Shown: positions 50,372 through 59,624 of the stretch, one piece after another
Layout: each line of letters opens with the position of its first letter
Position numbering within the stretch: the stretch's first letter is position 1
DNA from: Bacteroidales bacterium
GTDB lineage: Bacteria; Bacteroidota; Bacteroidia; Bacteroidales; F082
Direction of reading: 5' to 3'
NCBI GenBank assembly: GCA_017461665.1
Contig: JAFTXI010000030.1
Span: 124,001-188,000, forward strand
DNA: 64,000 nucleotides
The notes under the pieces: model-generated
Told to the model about the DNA's origin: nothing
Seen by the model: only the letters and a program-made list of their open reading frames with translations
Databases searched by the model: none
Position numbers and translations under genes: made by a program

Positions 50372-53300
50372 ATGAAGACCAATTTTTTATTAGTAATAAT
50401 TGCTTTGTCTCTCTTTTTAAATGTCAAAGCACAATCATACAACGATTTATGGAAAAATCTTAATGAAAATTTAGAAAATAACCTTCCTAAATCAGCAGCT
50501 ACTATTTTAGACGAAATAGAACTTAAAGCTGTAAATGAGAACGACCAGAAAGAATTGTTGAAAACCTTCCTCTATCGCTTCAGGATTTTTTATTTGGAAA
50601 ACGATGAGGCTGTAGAAGCTTCGATAAAGTTCGCCGAAGAAAATATCTCTCGCCTCCAAGAACCTGAAAGAGCGATATTTAACATAGCAATCGCATCTAT
50701 CTATGAAATTCGTCAACAGACAACAGACAACAGACAACAGACTTCGTCCATAGAGCTTTGGGAAAACGCTTTCTCCGATATAGAATCCTTACAGAAAAAC
50801 ACAACAGAATCATACAAAGATATTTTAACGATTTACGATAAAATGGCAGATATTGATTTCAATATCGAACCTACACTCTACGATTATGTTACTCATAAAA
50901 TCATTCTCTTTGTAGAGACGTCTTATCAAGGCGATTCAAACTTCAATATTCCAGATTTATACCAGAATCTTATTGATTTCGATAAGAAAAATAATTACAC
51001 CGATGCTGCTATTTATAACGAGATTCAAAAATTAAAATGTGAATATAATAACTCAGACGACTTTGAAACTTATTTCAATTCCTTAGAAAATATTAAGAAA
51101 GATAACATCGATAATCCACTTGTGACTTCGGTGATGGCTTTGCAGGCTGAAGCGATTTCTCACGTAGAGACGTACGTCAGTACGTCTGATATATCCAACA
51201 AACAAAAGGTATTGGACATTTGTAATGAAGCAATTGAGTTGTTTCCTGAAAGTAAAGGTGCGAAACAATGTGAATCAATACGTTCTGAGATTTTACAAAA
51301 AGAATTGTTATTATCGATGCAGAATGTGCAAATTCCGAATAAAGATATTACCGCAGAATTGACTTACAGAAATCTGACAAATCCTCATTATAGAATATAT
51401 AAGGTGTCGCAGAAGGATTTGGAAAAACTTAATAAAAGTTATGATAACAGCGAACTTGTAAAGGAACTTTTTAAGAAAGAATTGATAGCTGAAAATCATA
51501 TAGAGATTTTGGATAAGAAAGATTATCAAGAATATACGCTTAATATAAAATTACCAAAATTAGATTATGGAACTTATTTTATTATGTTTTCTAAAGATGA
51601 TAATTTCTCCATGAAAGAAGACGAACTTCCTGCTATTCATCTTTTTCAAGTAAGTAACTTAAGTTTTGTCACGACGAAGGAAGATGAAGATTTTGTGATA
51701 TATGTCCTTGACAGAGACAGTGGTAAACCTTTGGAAAATGTAAATGTTAATATTTATAAACAAACTTACGATTATGATAAAAGGAAGTACGTAAATACAA
51801 CATTAGCAGATTTGACTACCGATAAAAATGGAACTGCTAAGATTCCGTACGTAGAGAATAACTCGTTCTATGTCAATCTTTTTAAAGATGGCGATATGCT
51901 TTCTGATAGATATATGTATTTTTATAATTATCCTAATAAGGATGAAAAAAAAGAAAAAACTTTCTTCTTTACCGACAGAGCGATTTATCGTCCGGGGCAG
52001 ACAGTTCATTTCAAAGGTGTAATTCTTAATGAAAATTTACAAAAGAAGGAATTGTTTGTAGGAAAAGAAACGACAGTTATCTTAAAAGATTCTAATTGGC
52101 AAGATGTTGCTTCGCAGACTTTTACGACAAATGAGTTTGGTTCTTTCGATGGAAGTTTCGTAATTCCGAATAATGTTTCTAATGGATATTTTCAGATTAA
52201 GAATGAGAGTGGAAGTATAGGTTTTAAGGTGGAGGAATATAAACGTCCGACTTTTGAAATTACTTTTGAAAATCCAGATAAGTCGTTTAAACTCAATGAT
52301 GAAGTTGAACTGTCGGGAAGTGTGAGAGCATACGCAGGATTTGGATTGGATAATGTTAATTATAAATATAAAGTGGTTCGTCGCACATATTTTCCTTATC
52401 GTTATTGGAGGTTTGCGAATTATTATGATAATGAAAAACAGATCGTTTTTGGTGATGGAACAACTGATAAAAAAGGAGACTTCAATATCAACTTTAAACT
52501 TGTTTTTGACGAGAAAGAAAAAGATAAACTTCCTGTTTATGAATATATTGTGACTATTGATGTGACCAATGCACAAGGCGAGACGCAGTCAAAAACATAC
52601 ACATTAAAAGCTTCCGACATCGACTTGATTATCGACGTTAATAATAGGAGTGAAATTGTTTTCAGAGATAGTTTAGATTTATTGACATTTGATGTTAAAA
52701 ATCTTAAAGAAAATCCTGTCGAAGCAAAGTTAATAAGGAAGGTTTATAGACTTGATTCGAGCAAGTCAAAGGTCACTGAGCCTGTTGAAATGACCGGCGT
52801 ATTGACAAGCTCAACGACCAAGTCAAAATACTTAATTTACAATGACACAATCAATGTCAATGGCAGTTATGCCTTATTCCCAAATGTTAAAAATCTTGTG
52901 AATATTGGCAGACATGTAGTTGAATTGATTTCTGTTGACAACGAAAATGTTAAGACTTCTGTTAGATTGACAATCATTGATTTAGAAAGCGATGAGATGC
53001 CATGCGATACAATGTGTATTTCTTATTGTGACAAAGAGTCAGCGCAACCGAGTGAAGATGTTAATTTTTATTTAGGAAGTTCTGCCAAAGATGTCAATGT
53101 TTATGTCATGATAAAACATGGTAACGAAATTCGTTATTATAAACGTAAGACCATAAGCGATAAAGTCTTGAAGTTTTCATATAAGATAAAAGAAGAAGAT
53201 AGAGGAAGAATCTCGTTCCAGGCTTTCTTTGTGAAAAACAATACTATTAATATTGTACAGCAGGATGTTTTGGTCCCTTACGATAATTTGAAGTTAGACA

Positions 53301-56206
53301 TAAGATTAGATGTTGAGAGAGACGATTTGCAGCCAGGTTCGAAAGAGAAGTGGAGTCTCACCATTAGGAATTTTGAGAATGAAGGCATTGTGGCAAATCT
53401 TTTAGCAGGGATGTATGACGCTTCGTTAGATGTCTTCGCTAAGAATAGCTGGTATTTCCCTACGTCTCCGGATATAACAATTTCTACTAAGCCGAGATGC
53501 GACAACAGCTTCGATAATTTCTTCTGCGCTGCAAACAATAAAAGCTTTAGAAATTATAGTTTGTTCGCCTATACTCTCATGTCGGATATGACATTAACAC
53601 CTTTTGTTGGTTCTCGTTATTATGGTGTTATTAGTGCGAGACAATTGATGTCGATGTCGGCACGTGAAAGAGATGCAATTGCGACTTCTGTTGGAGGTGT
53701 AGAAATATTTCGCTTGGCGGATTCAGAAGAGAACATTGCTGCTAAAGATAATTATGATTTTCAGGAACAAGAATTATCTAATCAAATTATTGAAAACCAA
53801 GTTCCTGTGCTGAGGGAGAATTTTGATGAGACTGCATTTTTCTATCCTAATATGATAACGAACGATGATGGAAGTCTGACGTTTTCTTTCACAATGCCAG
53901 ACGCTCTTACGCGTTGGAACCTGATGATGCTGGCTTATACTAAAGGCTTGAAAACCGGCACATTAGAAAAAACATTCACTACATCGAAGCCTCTTATGAT
54001 AATGAGCGACATGCCGCGCTTCTGTTACGAAAACGATACTCTTTGGATTGTGGCGAATGTTGTCAAGTCGCCGAGTCACCAAGTCGCTAAGTCGCCAAGT
54101 GTTGGTAATAAGTCGGTGGCTGAGCATGTCGAAGTCACAATGGCTAAATTGGAGATTTTCGATGCTTTGACAATGGAGCCTTTAAATTTGATTTTGTCGG
54201 AACAAGATGTCAATTTAGAAGAAATTTCAGTAGGGCAGAGCAGAAGCGTTAGATGGAAAGTCGCAATTGGTAAGGGCGCGACTTGTCACGTCCAGACAAA
54301 TCTTTTAGCGCTTCGTTTCAGCGTGAATGCAGAAAACTTCTCCGACTCCGAGCAACATTTACTTCCTATTTTATCGGACGAAGTCTTTATGACGGAGACG
54401 TATCCTATGACTGTAAGAGCTAATTCCGAAGAGAAATTTAATTTCGGTTTTAACAATGAGAATGAGAGAAATCAAGGACTTACGTTAAATTTCTGTGCCA
54501 ATCCCAAATGGTACGCGATTCAGTCGTTGCAGTATCTTTCTCAGGAATTTGGCGATAATGTTGATGTAGCGTTTAACATTTTTTATGCAAATAGTTTAGC
54601 TGCTCACATAGCGCATAATATTCCTAATCTGTTAAATTATATTAAGAAATGGCAGATAGAATCGCCAGACGTTTTGATGTCGCAGCTTCAAAAAGATGAG
54701 AATCTTAAAGCCATAATGTTGCAGGAGACACCTTGGGTCTTGGAAGCAAAGAACGATACTGAGCAGAAGTCGCGAATTGCAAACCTATTCGACATCAATG
54801 CGATGAGTTATAAAACCACCGAAGCATTAAATATCATTAAAGAGAAACAGTCAATCAATGGAGGATGGTCGTGGTTACCTAATATGCCAGAAAGTTCTTT
54901 TATAACACAAAACATTCTAAGTGGATTCGGTAAACTTTATAAGATGAATGTTATCAACGATTTAGATGATAATCAAAAATCAATTGTTAATTATATCGGT
55001 GATAATGCAATAAAGTATCTAACAAATGAAATCATCGAAGCTTATAGCGATGTAAAGGATAAAGGTAAATTTCATTCAACACCTTATATAATTAATGAAC
55101 TTTATGCTTTGAGTTTCTTCGATTATGAAGGAAATGAGGTAACTGAGCCTGTCGAAGTGAGCGATCGTTTCGACAAACTCAACGGCCAAGTTAAAGATTT
55201 TTTCTTAAATCAGCTTAAGAAAGATTGGCAGAAGTTTGATCTTGAGATGCAGGCTAAGATAGCTCTTGTATTACATAGAAACGGAGATGTTGAGACTTCA
55301 CATTTGATAATGGGGTCGTTGAAAGAAAGAGTACGTCAAAATGAAGACGTCGGAGCTTATTGGAGTTCCGATGTTAAGTCGCAGACTGCTATCATGGAGG
55401 CGCTCAGAGAAATATCTCCCGACCCTCTGCTCCTTGAAGAGGCGACGATATGGCTCTTATGCAACAAACGCTGCAATATGTGGGAAAACGCTGCCACCAC
55501 CGTAAACGCAATCTATGAATTGATGATTGGTGAATGTCAACAGTCGTCTGTCAACATTAAGAATAACTCTATCACCGTAGAATCTCTCGTAGAGACGTAC
55601 GGACATACGTCTCAAAATTCTTCTGAAAATTCATCAGAAGACATCTTTATTCAAAAATATTGGAATGCCAATGAGATGGGTGATTTTAAAGAATTTAGCG
55701 TAAATAATAAGACAGATAATCTAATCTGGGGCGGATTGTTCCGTCAGTATTTTGTTTCTATCGATGAAGTCAGGAAACATGAAAGTCCGTTGAATGTTGA
55801 GAGAGAATTGTTTGTAGAAAGAGTTAATGAAAACGGTTCATATCTCGTTCCAATAAAAGAAACAGCGCTCAATGTCGGCGACAAAGTCGTTGTAAATCTT
55901 ACCATTGAAAGTGAACAAGAAATGGAGTTTGTCTTTTTAAAAGATTTGAGAGCAGCATGTCTTGAACCTACGGAACAGATGTCGCGATACAATTATTCTG
56001 ACGGAATGTCTTATTATCAAATCAATAGCGATACCTTTATGGGGTTCTATTTCGACAGACTTCCGAAGGGAAAACATCGAGTGAGTTATTCGATGTTTGT
56101 TACGAAAGAGGGAAGTTTTAGCAATGGATATTCTTTCATACAATGTATGTATGCGCCTGAGTTTTCGGCATATTCTTCATCAAGTAGGATTGTTGTTGAA
56201 GAATGA
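50372..56206 (+). CDS. Giant bacterial alpha-2-macroglobulin, thioester lost, repeat-invaded
   Basis: 1944 residues with a signal peptide (about 1-20). A helical N-terminal region (to about 330) precedes macroglobulin domains (MG2-type around 440-560: DRAIYRPGQTVHFKGVILNE), the A2M core (about 1150-1300: PDALTRWNLMMLAYT), and a helical thioester-like domain (about 1375-1700). Where family members have YPYxCAEQTF, this protein has EFGDNVDVAF (NVDV at 1396-1399), so the thioester is absent. Macroglobulins trap or inhibit proteases; here it may protect the cell from its own secreted peptidases. At least six stretches are encoded by dispersed repeats, all kept in frame: QQTTDNRQQTSS (near 115), VETYVSTS (about 266), KVTEPVEMTGVL (about 801), KSPSHQVAKSPS (about 1232), VTEPVEVS (about 1590), VETYGHTS (about 1741). 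Confidence 0.85.
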   Translation: MKTNFLLVIIALSLFLNVKAQSYNDLWKNLNENLENNLPKSAATILDEIELKAVNENDQKELLKTFLYRFRIFYLENDEAVEASIKFAEENISRLQEPERAIFNIAIASIYEIRQQTTDNRQQTSSIELWENAFSDIESLQKNTTESYKDILTIYDKMADIDFNIEPTLYDYVTHKIILFVETSYQGDSNFNIPDLYQNLIDFDKKNNYTDAAIYNEIQKLKCEYNNSDDFETYFNSLENIKKDNIDNPLVTSVMALQAEAISHVETYVSTSDISNKQKVLDICNEAIELFPESKGAKQCESIRSEILQKELLLSMQNVQIPNKDITAELTYRNLTNPHYRIYKVSQKDLEKLNKSYDNSELVKELFKKELIAENHIEILDKKDYQEYTLNIKLPKLDYGTYFIMFSKDDNFSMKEDELPAIHLFQVSNLSFVTTKEDEDFVIYVLDRDSGKPLENVNVNIYKQTYDYDKRKYVNTTLADLTTDKNGTAKIPYVENNSFYVNLFKDGDMLSDRYMYFYNYPNKDEKKEKTFFFTDRAIYRPGQTVHFKGVILNENLQKKELFVGKETTVILKDSNWQDVASQTFTTNEFGSFDGSFVIPNNVSNGYFQIKNESGSIGFKVEEYKRPTFEITFENPDKSFKLNDEVELSGSVRAYAGFGLDNVNYKYKVVRRTYFPYRYWRFANYYDNEKQIVFGDGTTDKKGDFNINFKLVFDEKEKDKLPVYEYIVTIDVTNAQGETQSKTYTLKASDIDLIIDVNNRSEIVFRDSLDLLTFDVKNLKENPVEAKLIRKVYRLDSSKSKVTEPVEMTGVLTSSTTKSKYLIYNDTINVNGSYALFPNVKNLVNIGRHVVELISVDNENVKTSVRLTIIDLESDEMPCDTMCISYCDKESAQPSEDVNFYLGSSAKDVNVYVMIKHGNEIRYYKRKTISDKVLKFSYKIKEEDRGRISFQAFFVKNNTINIVQQDVLVPYDNLKLDIRLDVERDDLQPGSKEKWSLTIRNFENEGIVANLLAGMYDASLDVFAKNSWYFPTSPDITISTKPRCDNSFDNFFCAANNKSFRNYSLFAYTLMSDMTLTPFVGSRYYGVISARQLMSMSARERDAIATSVGGVEIFRLADSEENIAAKDNYDFQEQELSNQIIENQVPVLRENFDETAFFYPNMITNDDGSLTFSFTMPDALTRWNLMMLAYTKGLKTGTLEKTFTTSKPLMIMSDMPRFCYENDTLWIVANVVKSPSHQVAKSPSVGNKSVAEHVEVTMAKLEIFDALTMEPLNLILSEQDVNLEEISVGQSRSVRWKVAIGKGATCHVQTNLLALRFSVNAENFSDSEQHLLPILSDEVFMTETYPMTVRANSEEKFNFGFNNENERNQGLTLNFCANPKWYAIQSLQYLSQEFGDNVDVAFNIFYANSLAAHIAHNIPNLLNYIKKWQIESPDVLMSQLQKDENLKAIMLQETPWVLEAKNDTEQKSRIANLFDINAMSYKTTEALNIIKEKQSINGGWSWLPNMPESSFITQNILSGFGKLYKMNVINDLDDNQKSIVNYIGDNAIKYLTNEIIEAYSDVKDKGKFHSTPYIINELYALSFFDYEGNEVTEPVEVSDRFDKLNGQVKDFFLNQLKKDWQKFDLEMQAKIALVLHRNGDVETSHLIMGSLKERVRQNEDVGAYWSSDVKSQTAIMEALREISPDPLLLEEATIWLLCNKRCNMWENAATTVNAIYELMIGECQQSSVNIKNNSITVESLVETYGHTSQNSSENSSEDIFIQKYWNANEMGDFKEFSVNNKTDNLIWGGLFRQYFVSIDEVRKHESPLNVERELFVERVNENGSYLVPIKETALNVGDKVVVNLTIESEQEMEFVFLKDLRAACLEPTEQMSRYNYSDGMSYYQINSDTFMGFYFDRLPKGKHRVSYSMFVTKEGSFSNGYSFIQCMYAPEFSAYSSSSRIVVEE
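50714..50749 (+). repeat. In-frame CAACAGACAAC repeat
   Basis: Tandem CAACAGACAA units ending ACTTCGTCC; near-identical to 10840-10868 (intergenic/remnant ORF). Encodes RQQTTDNRQQTSS in the macroglobulin. Confidence 0.75.
51168..51187 (+). repeat. In-frame AGACGTAC palindrome
   Basis: AGACGTAC-GTCA-GTACGTCT preceded by GTAG, as in the intergenic GTAGAGACG family. Encodes VETYVSTS. Confidence 0.7.
52771..52819 (+). repeat. In-frame CTGAGCCTGT palindrome
   Basis: GGTCACTGAGCCTGTTGAAA and GACAAGCTCAACGACC arms. Same family as intergenic 62716-62754. Encodes TEPVEMTGVLTSSTT. Confidence 0.75.
54065..54100 (+). repeat. In-frame AAGTCGCC repeat
   Basis: Repeated AAGTCGCC / AGTCACC / AAGTCGCT units, encoding KSPSHQVAKSPS. 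Similar AGTCACCGAGTC units occur inside the gene at 60373-61140. Confidence 0.65.
55138..55187 (+). repeat. In-frame CTGAGCCTGTCGAAG palindrome
   Basis: CTGAGCCTGTCGAA pairs with TTTCGACAAACTCA. Encodes TEPVEVSDRFDKLNG, in the same frame as the copy at 52771. Confidence 0.75.
55592..55613 (+). repeat. In-frame GAGACGTA palindrome
   Basis: GAGACGTA-CGGACA-TACGTCTC preceded by GTA. Encodes VETYGHTS, the same frame as the 51168 copy (which gives VETYVSTS). Confidence 0.75.
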
Positions 56207-56231
56207 TACTCAAGCGCATAATAATTATATG

Positions 56232-59200
56232 TTATTTACAATAAACGACTTTCTCGGTAATGGTTTCTTCTTTTGTTATTATCTCAATGACATAGACTCC
56301 GCTTCTGAATCTTCTCATGTCAATCTTGAAAGAGTCGCTACTGACATCTTGGTCGAGGACTTTTGCACCGGTGATGCTAAATAGTTTTACGTTGATGATA
56401 TCGGCGACATTGATGTTAAGATAATCGTTTGTTGGGATAGGGAAAATCATGTCTTTTTCGCCACCTTCAGGAATAGGTTCGATGCAGATCTCGTCAGAAG
56501 CGACGACAAAACAGCTGTCGTAATAAGCTTCGATTTTGTAGCAAGTCTTGCTGTCGATATTTTGATCAATGAATGTCTTTGAGTTGAGATTAGACGCTAC
56601 TAACTCATCATCGCGGAATAAATTATAAGTTGTCCTATCATTGTCAAAACTTCCGTCAGTCTTTATTCGCAGCAGCCATGAATAATCCAAACCAAAAGTA
56701 GTGGCAGGACTCCAAACGTTATTGCCTGTTTTTATCAAACAACTGTTGGGTTTACCAATATAATTACCACACGGAATAGGTTTGCCGTTTACCAAAATAG
56801 TCTTTACTACAATCCAGAGGTCTTTGTTGTTGTCGAAACTTACTTTTTCTGATAATGCAAGTTCTACAAAGTCATTAGTGTTGTTTGTTACGAAAGTCTC
56901 TTCGTAGAGAAGAGTGCTGTCGTGGACATATTCTCCATTATGAATGCTGAACTGATAGCGAGCCGAACATGCATCAAATATTTCCAAAGCATAAATATCA
57001 GAACCTTCATAAAGCTTTAGACTTTCTGATTCAATCTTAATTCCCCATCTGTGGTTGGTAGAACCTTCGTTGGTTACATAAACACCATCGTCATATCCCA
57101 AAGTGTTGTTGCTTTGTTCAGACAAATTCCAACTTAATTCAACATCGCAACCCTTGTATATGCCCTCGAGTGTTAACTCTCCCGGAACATATTTAATGAA
57201 GTTTTCGGTAACGATATTAGAGGGTAACGAAATACAATCGGATGTCATACTTTTTACGCAATAATCGTAAGGTGCAGTTTCCGGAATGTTTTTGTCAGTG
57301 AATGTATAATCTTTGATGTTTTCGGCTATTATCTCGTTGTTGCGTAAGACGGCGAAACTCTCGGCTTCAACCGTTGACTCCCATGTCAAGACGATGCTGT
57401 TGCCTATTATTTTTGAAACGAGGTTCTTAGGGGCGGAGCAGCTGCTTATTCCGTCGGCGGTAAATTCCAATAATAAGCCTTCTTGTAAATCGCCTGATGT
57501 GAAGATGGTCTCGTCGTTGTTCGTTATGGTGAAAGAACATTCGCTATCGTCCCAGCCTTTTAACCAAGAAACACTGACCTTTGTACCGACAGGAACGATG
57601 AAGTTGTTTGTTAATTCATTTCCTGAATAAATGGTGAAATATCTGTCTTCCATATCTTCGTTATCGAAAGATACTTTTATCTCGCCGCCTTGCCATCCGT
57701 ATTCGCCTACAGAGTTCATATTAATAATGTATTCGCAGAAATCGCCAGTGACAACATTTTCGATATTTGAATGAAAAGATTCTTCATTACCAAAGACTGA
57801 TGTTACGTGATAATTATAGTAGTTACTTTGGCTATCATCATAACTGTCGTTGAAATGATTTTCTTTTACATTGGCGACGAATTCGTTGTTACGATATACG
57901 TTATAAGACTCTGCTGTCTCCACTGTGTCCCAATTTAACTTGACAATATTTTCAAATCCATTGACAGACAAGACGAGATTGTTAGGAATCATCTCCGTGT
58001 CGATAGGACAATAGGTGAATGTCATTTGGTTGCCGGTCTCTGATATATTGCAGATGTTAAAAGTCAAATCTTCTTGGTTTTTATTCAAGAATGGATAAGG
58101 GTCTGTGTTGATGTTGAACTCGGTTCTTCCCGACTCTGCCGAGAAGGCGGCGTTGTTTATGGTACCGTTTCTGTTATATGTGCCACCGGGTCGGAAGATA
58201 TACACTTCGTCGAAGGTGCTGCTTCCGTCGAAGTTGTTGCACCCATGGAAACGGGTGTCGATTCTATAAATAAGCAGCCCGCTACCTGGTAATCCGCTTT
58301 CGAAGAAGTTGCTTCGGTTTCTGTATTCAACCAAATAATATTGGTCGGGATGTGATGTGGGTATTTTGTAGCAGTTTCTTCTTCCACCTTCCCATGAGTT
58401 GGCTTCGATGGTGTAGGTTCCGTAACCAATCTCAGGAATCTTGTCAATCCATGTTCCATATTTGTATTTCATGTATGTCGCTGTATGTTGTGGAGGAGAG
58501 GCGTTTCCGCACATCAAGTCCCATGGTCCGGAAGGCGACAGGTTGTCGAATCCCGGGAGATAATGGTATAAGTCGGGGAGACCCAAAGAGTGACCCATCT
58601 CGTGACATAAAGTCGATACGGTAAAATATGACGATGTCTCCAATTGGAAGTTGAACGTTCCTACTTTCTTGCCGTTGATGTAAGCATCTTCACCATACAT
58701 CGACCACATGTGAGGCCATAGCAAGTCGCTCCAATCACCGACATTACCTTTAACGACGAAGATAACGTTGTCGATATAACCGTCGTTGTCGCGGTCGATG
58801 TTTAATGTGTCGGGAACTAAATCGGCTATATGTTCTATAGCTCTTTTTAATAATGGAAACTCGCGTTCAGCCTGATTGGTATAGCCTTCAGGATTGGTCG
58901 TCGGGTTATAAGGCTGATAATAGTTTCTCGGATAGATGTCTTCGTATGCAAGTACCTTATCACCTTCAGGAATAGGATAATAATAAGAAGCCATAGAGAG
59001 TTGATTGTAAGTGGCTTTCTTGTAATAGTTGTTCATAGAGATGTCGTAATAGCCGTCGTTGTTAAACATCTCATTCAGTTTTGTTGTGGTAGTGCTTAGG
59101 TCGTTGTCGCCTTTAAACTTGATGAAGACGACCAAATTGTTATAAACGCCATGGTTGAGGTTCTTGCTGTTTCTCATTTCAGGTACCTTCATGGCGTCTC

Positions 59201-59528
59201 TTTTCTTCTGATAATCTTCTTGAGAAATCATGATGTTTGGTTTGAGACCTAATGCTTTAGGATTAGATTTTCCTGCTATGTGCTGTGTCGGCATTATCTT
59301 TCCGTCAGCGTCGGTGGTGGCATAGACGAAGTAACCGTTTTCTGCTTGTACGATGGTAAATCCGTCGATGTCATGAAGTCGGTTGTAAAATTCGTCACCG
59401 GAAGCGAAACAATACAATTTCGTTCCGTCGGGTTGTGTCAATATCTTTTCGATGTTAAAGAATGGAGCGGCAATGACTGCATTGATACATAATAGCAATA
59501 TTGCTGTCAGTAATGTTTTAATTCTCAT
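56232..59528 (-). CDS. Secreted M6-type metallopeptidase with T9SS domain
   Basis: 1098 residues: signal peptide 1-20 (ending VIAA), an N-terminal prodomain (about 25-110; LYCFASGDEFYNRLHD), and an M6-like catalytic domain (about 120-510) with HEMGHSLGLPDLYHY (His309, Glu310, His313, Asp319 region) and the downstream SPSGPWDLM. It then has several fibronectin type III-like modules, each starting like SCSAPKNLVSKI or PNNLVLSVNG, and a T9SS type A sorting domain (about 1030-1098; FPIPTNDYLNINV, MRRFRSGVYVIEI). Immune-inhibitor-A-like protease, extracellular. Its stop is 25 bases from the convergent macroglobulin stop. The upstream region has no clear -7 box; a repeat copy (59573-59624) sits 45 bases upstream of the ATG. 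Confidence 0.88.
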   Translation of the reverse strand: MRIKTLLTAILLLCINAVIAAPFFNIEKILTQPDGTKLYCFASGDEFYNRLHDIDGFTIVQAENGYFVYATTDADGKIMPTQHIAGKSNPKALGLKPNIMISQEDYQKKRDAMKVPEMRNSKNLNHGVYNNLVVFIKFKGDNDLSTTTTKLNEMFNNDGYYDISMNNYYKKATYNQLSMASYYYPIPEGDKVLAYEDIYPRNYYQPYNPTTNPEGYTNQAEREFPLLKRAIEHIADLVPDTLNIDRDNDGYIDNVIFVVKGNVGDWSDLLWPHMWSMYGEDAYINGKKVGTFNFQLETSSYFTVSTLCHEMGHSLGLPDLYHYLPGFDNLSPSGPWDLMCGNASPPQHTATYMKYKYGTWIDKIPEIGYGTYTIEANSWEGGRRNCYKIPTSHPDQYYLVEYRNRSNFFESGLPGSGLLIYRIDTRFHGCNNFDGSSTFDEVYIFRPGGTYNRNGTINNAAFSAESGRTEFNINTDPYPFLNKNQEDLTFNICNISETGNQMTFTYCPIDTEMIPNNLVLSVNGFENIVKLNWDTVETAESYNVYRNNEFVANVKENHFNDSYDDSQSNYYNYHVTSVFGNEESFHSNIENVVTGDFCEYIINMNSVGEYGWQGGEIKVSFDNEDMEDRYFTIYSGNELTNNFIVPVGTKVSVSWLKGWDDSECSFTITNNDETIFTSGDLQEGLLLEFTADGISSCSAPKNLVSKIIGNSIVLTWESTVEAESFAVLRNNEIIAENIKDYTFTDKNIPETAPYDYCVKSMTSDCISLPSNIVTENFIKYVPGELTLEGIYKGCDVELSWNLSEQSNNTLGYDDGVYVTNEGSTNHRWGIKIESESLKLYEGSDIYALEIFDACSARYQFSIHNGEYVHDSTLLYEETFVTNNTNDFVELALSEKVSFDNNKDLWIVVKTILVNGKPIPCGNYIGKPNSCLIKTGNNVWSPATTFGLDYSWLLRIKTDGSFDNDRTTYNLFRDDELVASNLNSKTFIDQNIDSKTCYKIEAYYDSCFVVASDEICIEPIPEGGEKDMIFPIPTNDYLNINVADIINVKLFSITGAKVLDQDVSSDSFKIDMRRFRSGVYVIEIITKEETITEKVVYCK

Positions 59529-59572
59529 ACTCTGTAGTTTATATGGTTTAAATTATTCATTGTTAGTTTATA

Positions 59573-59624
59573 AGACGCATCAATTACAGATTGTTTATTT
59601 TTAAAGGTGTCATTGGTACGTCTC
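59573..59624. repeat. 53-bp GAGACG hairpin repeat, copy 10, overlapping rsmI
   Basis: AGACG-CAT-CAATTACA, ATTGTTTATTTTTAAAGG loop, TGTCATTG-GTA-CGTCT. Its first 40 bases (59584-59624) are read as coding sequence of rsmI, including the stop codon. Confidence 0.85.
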
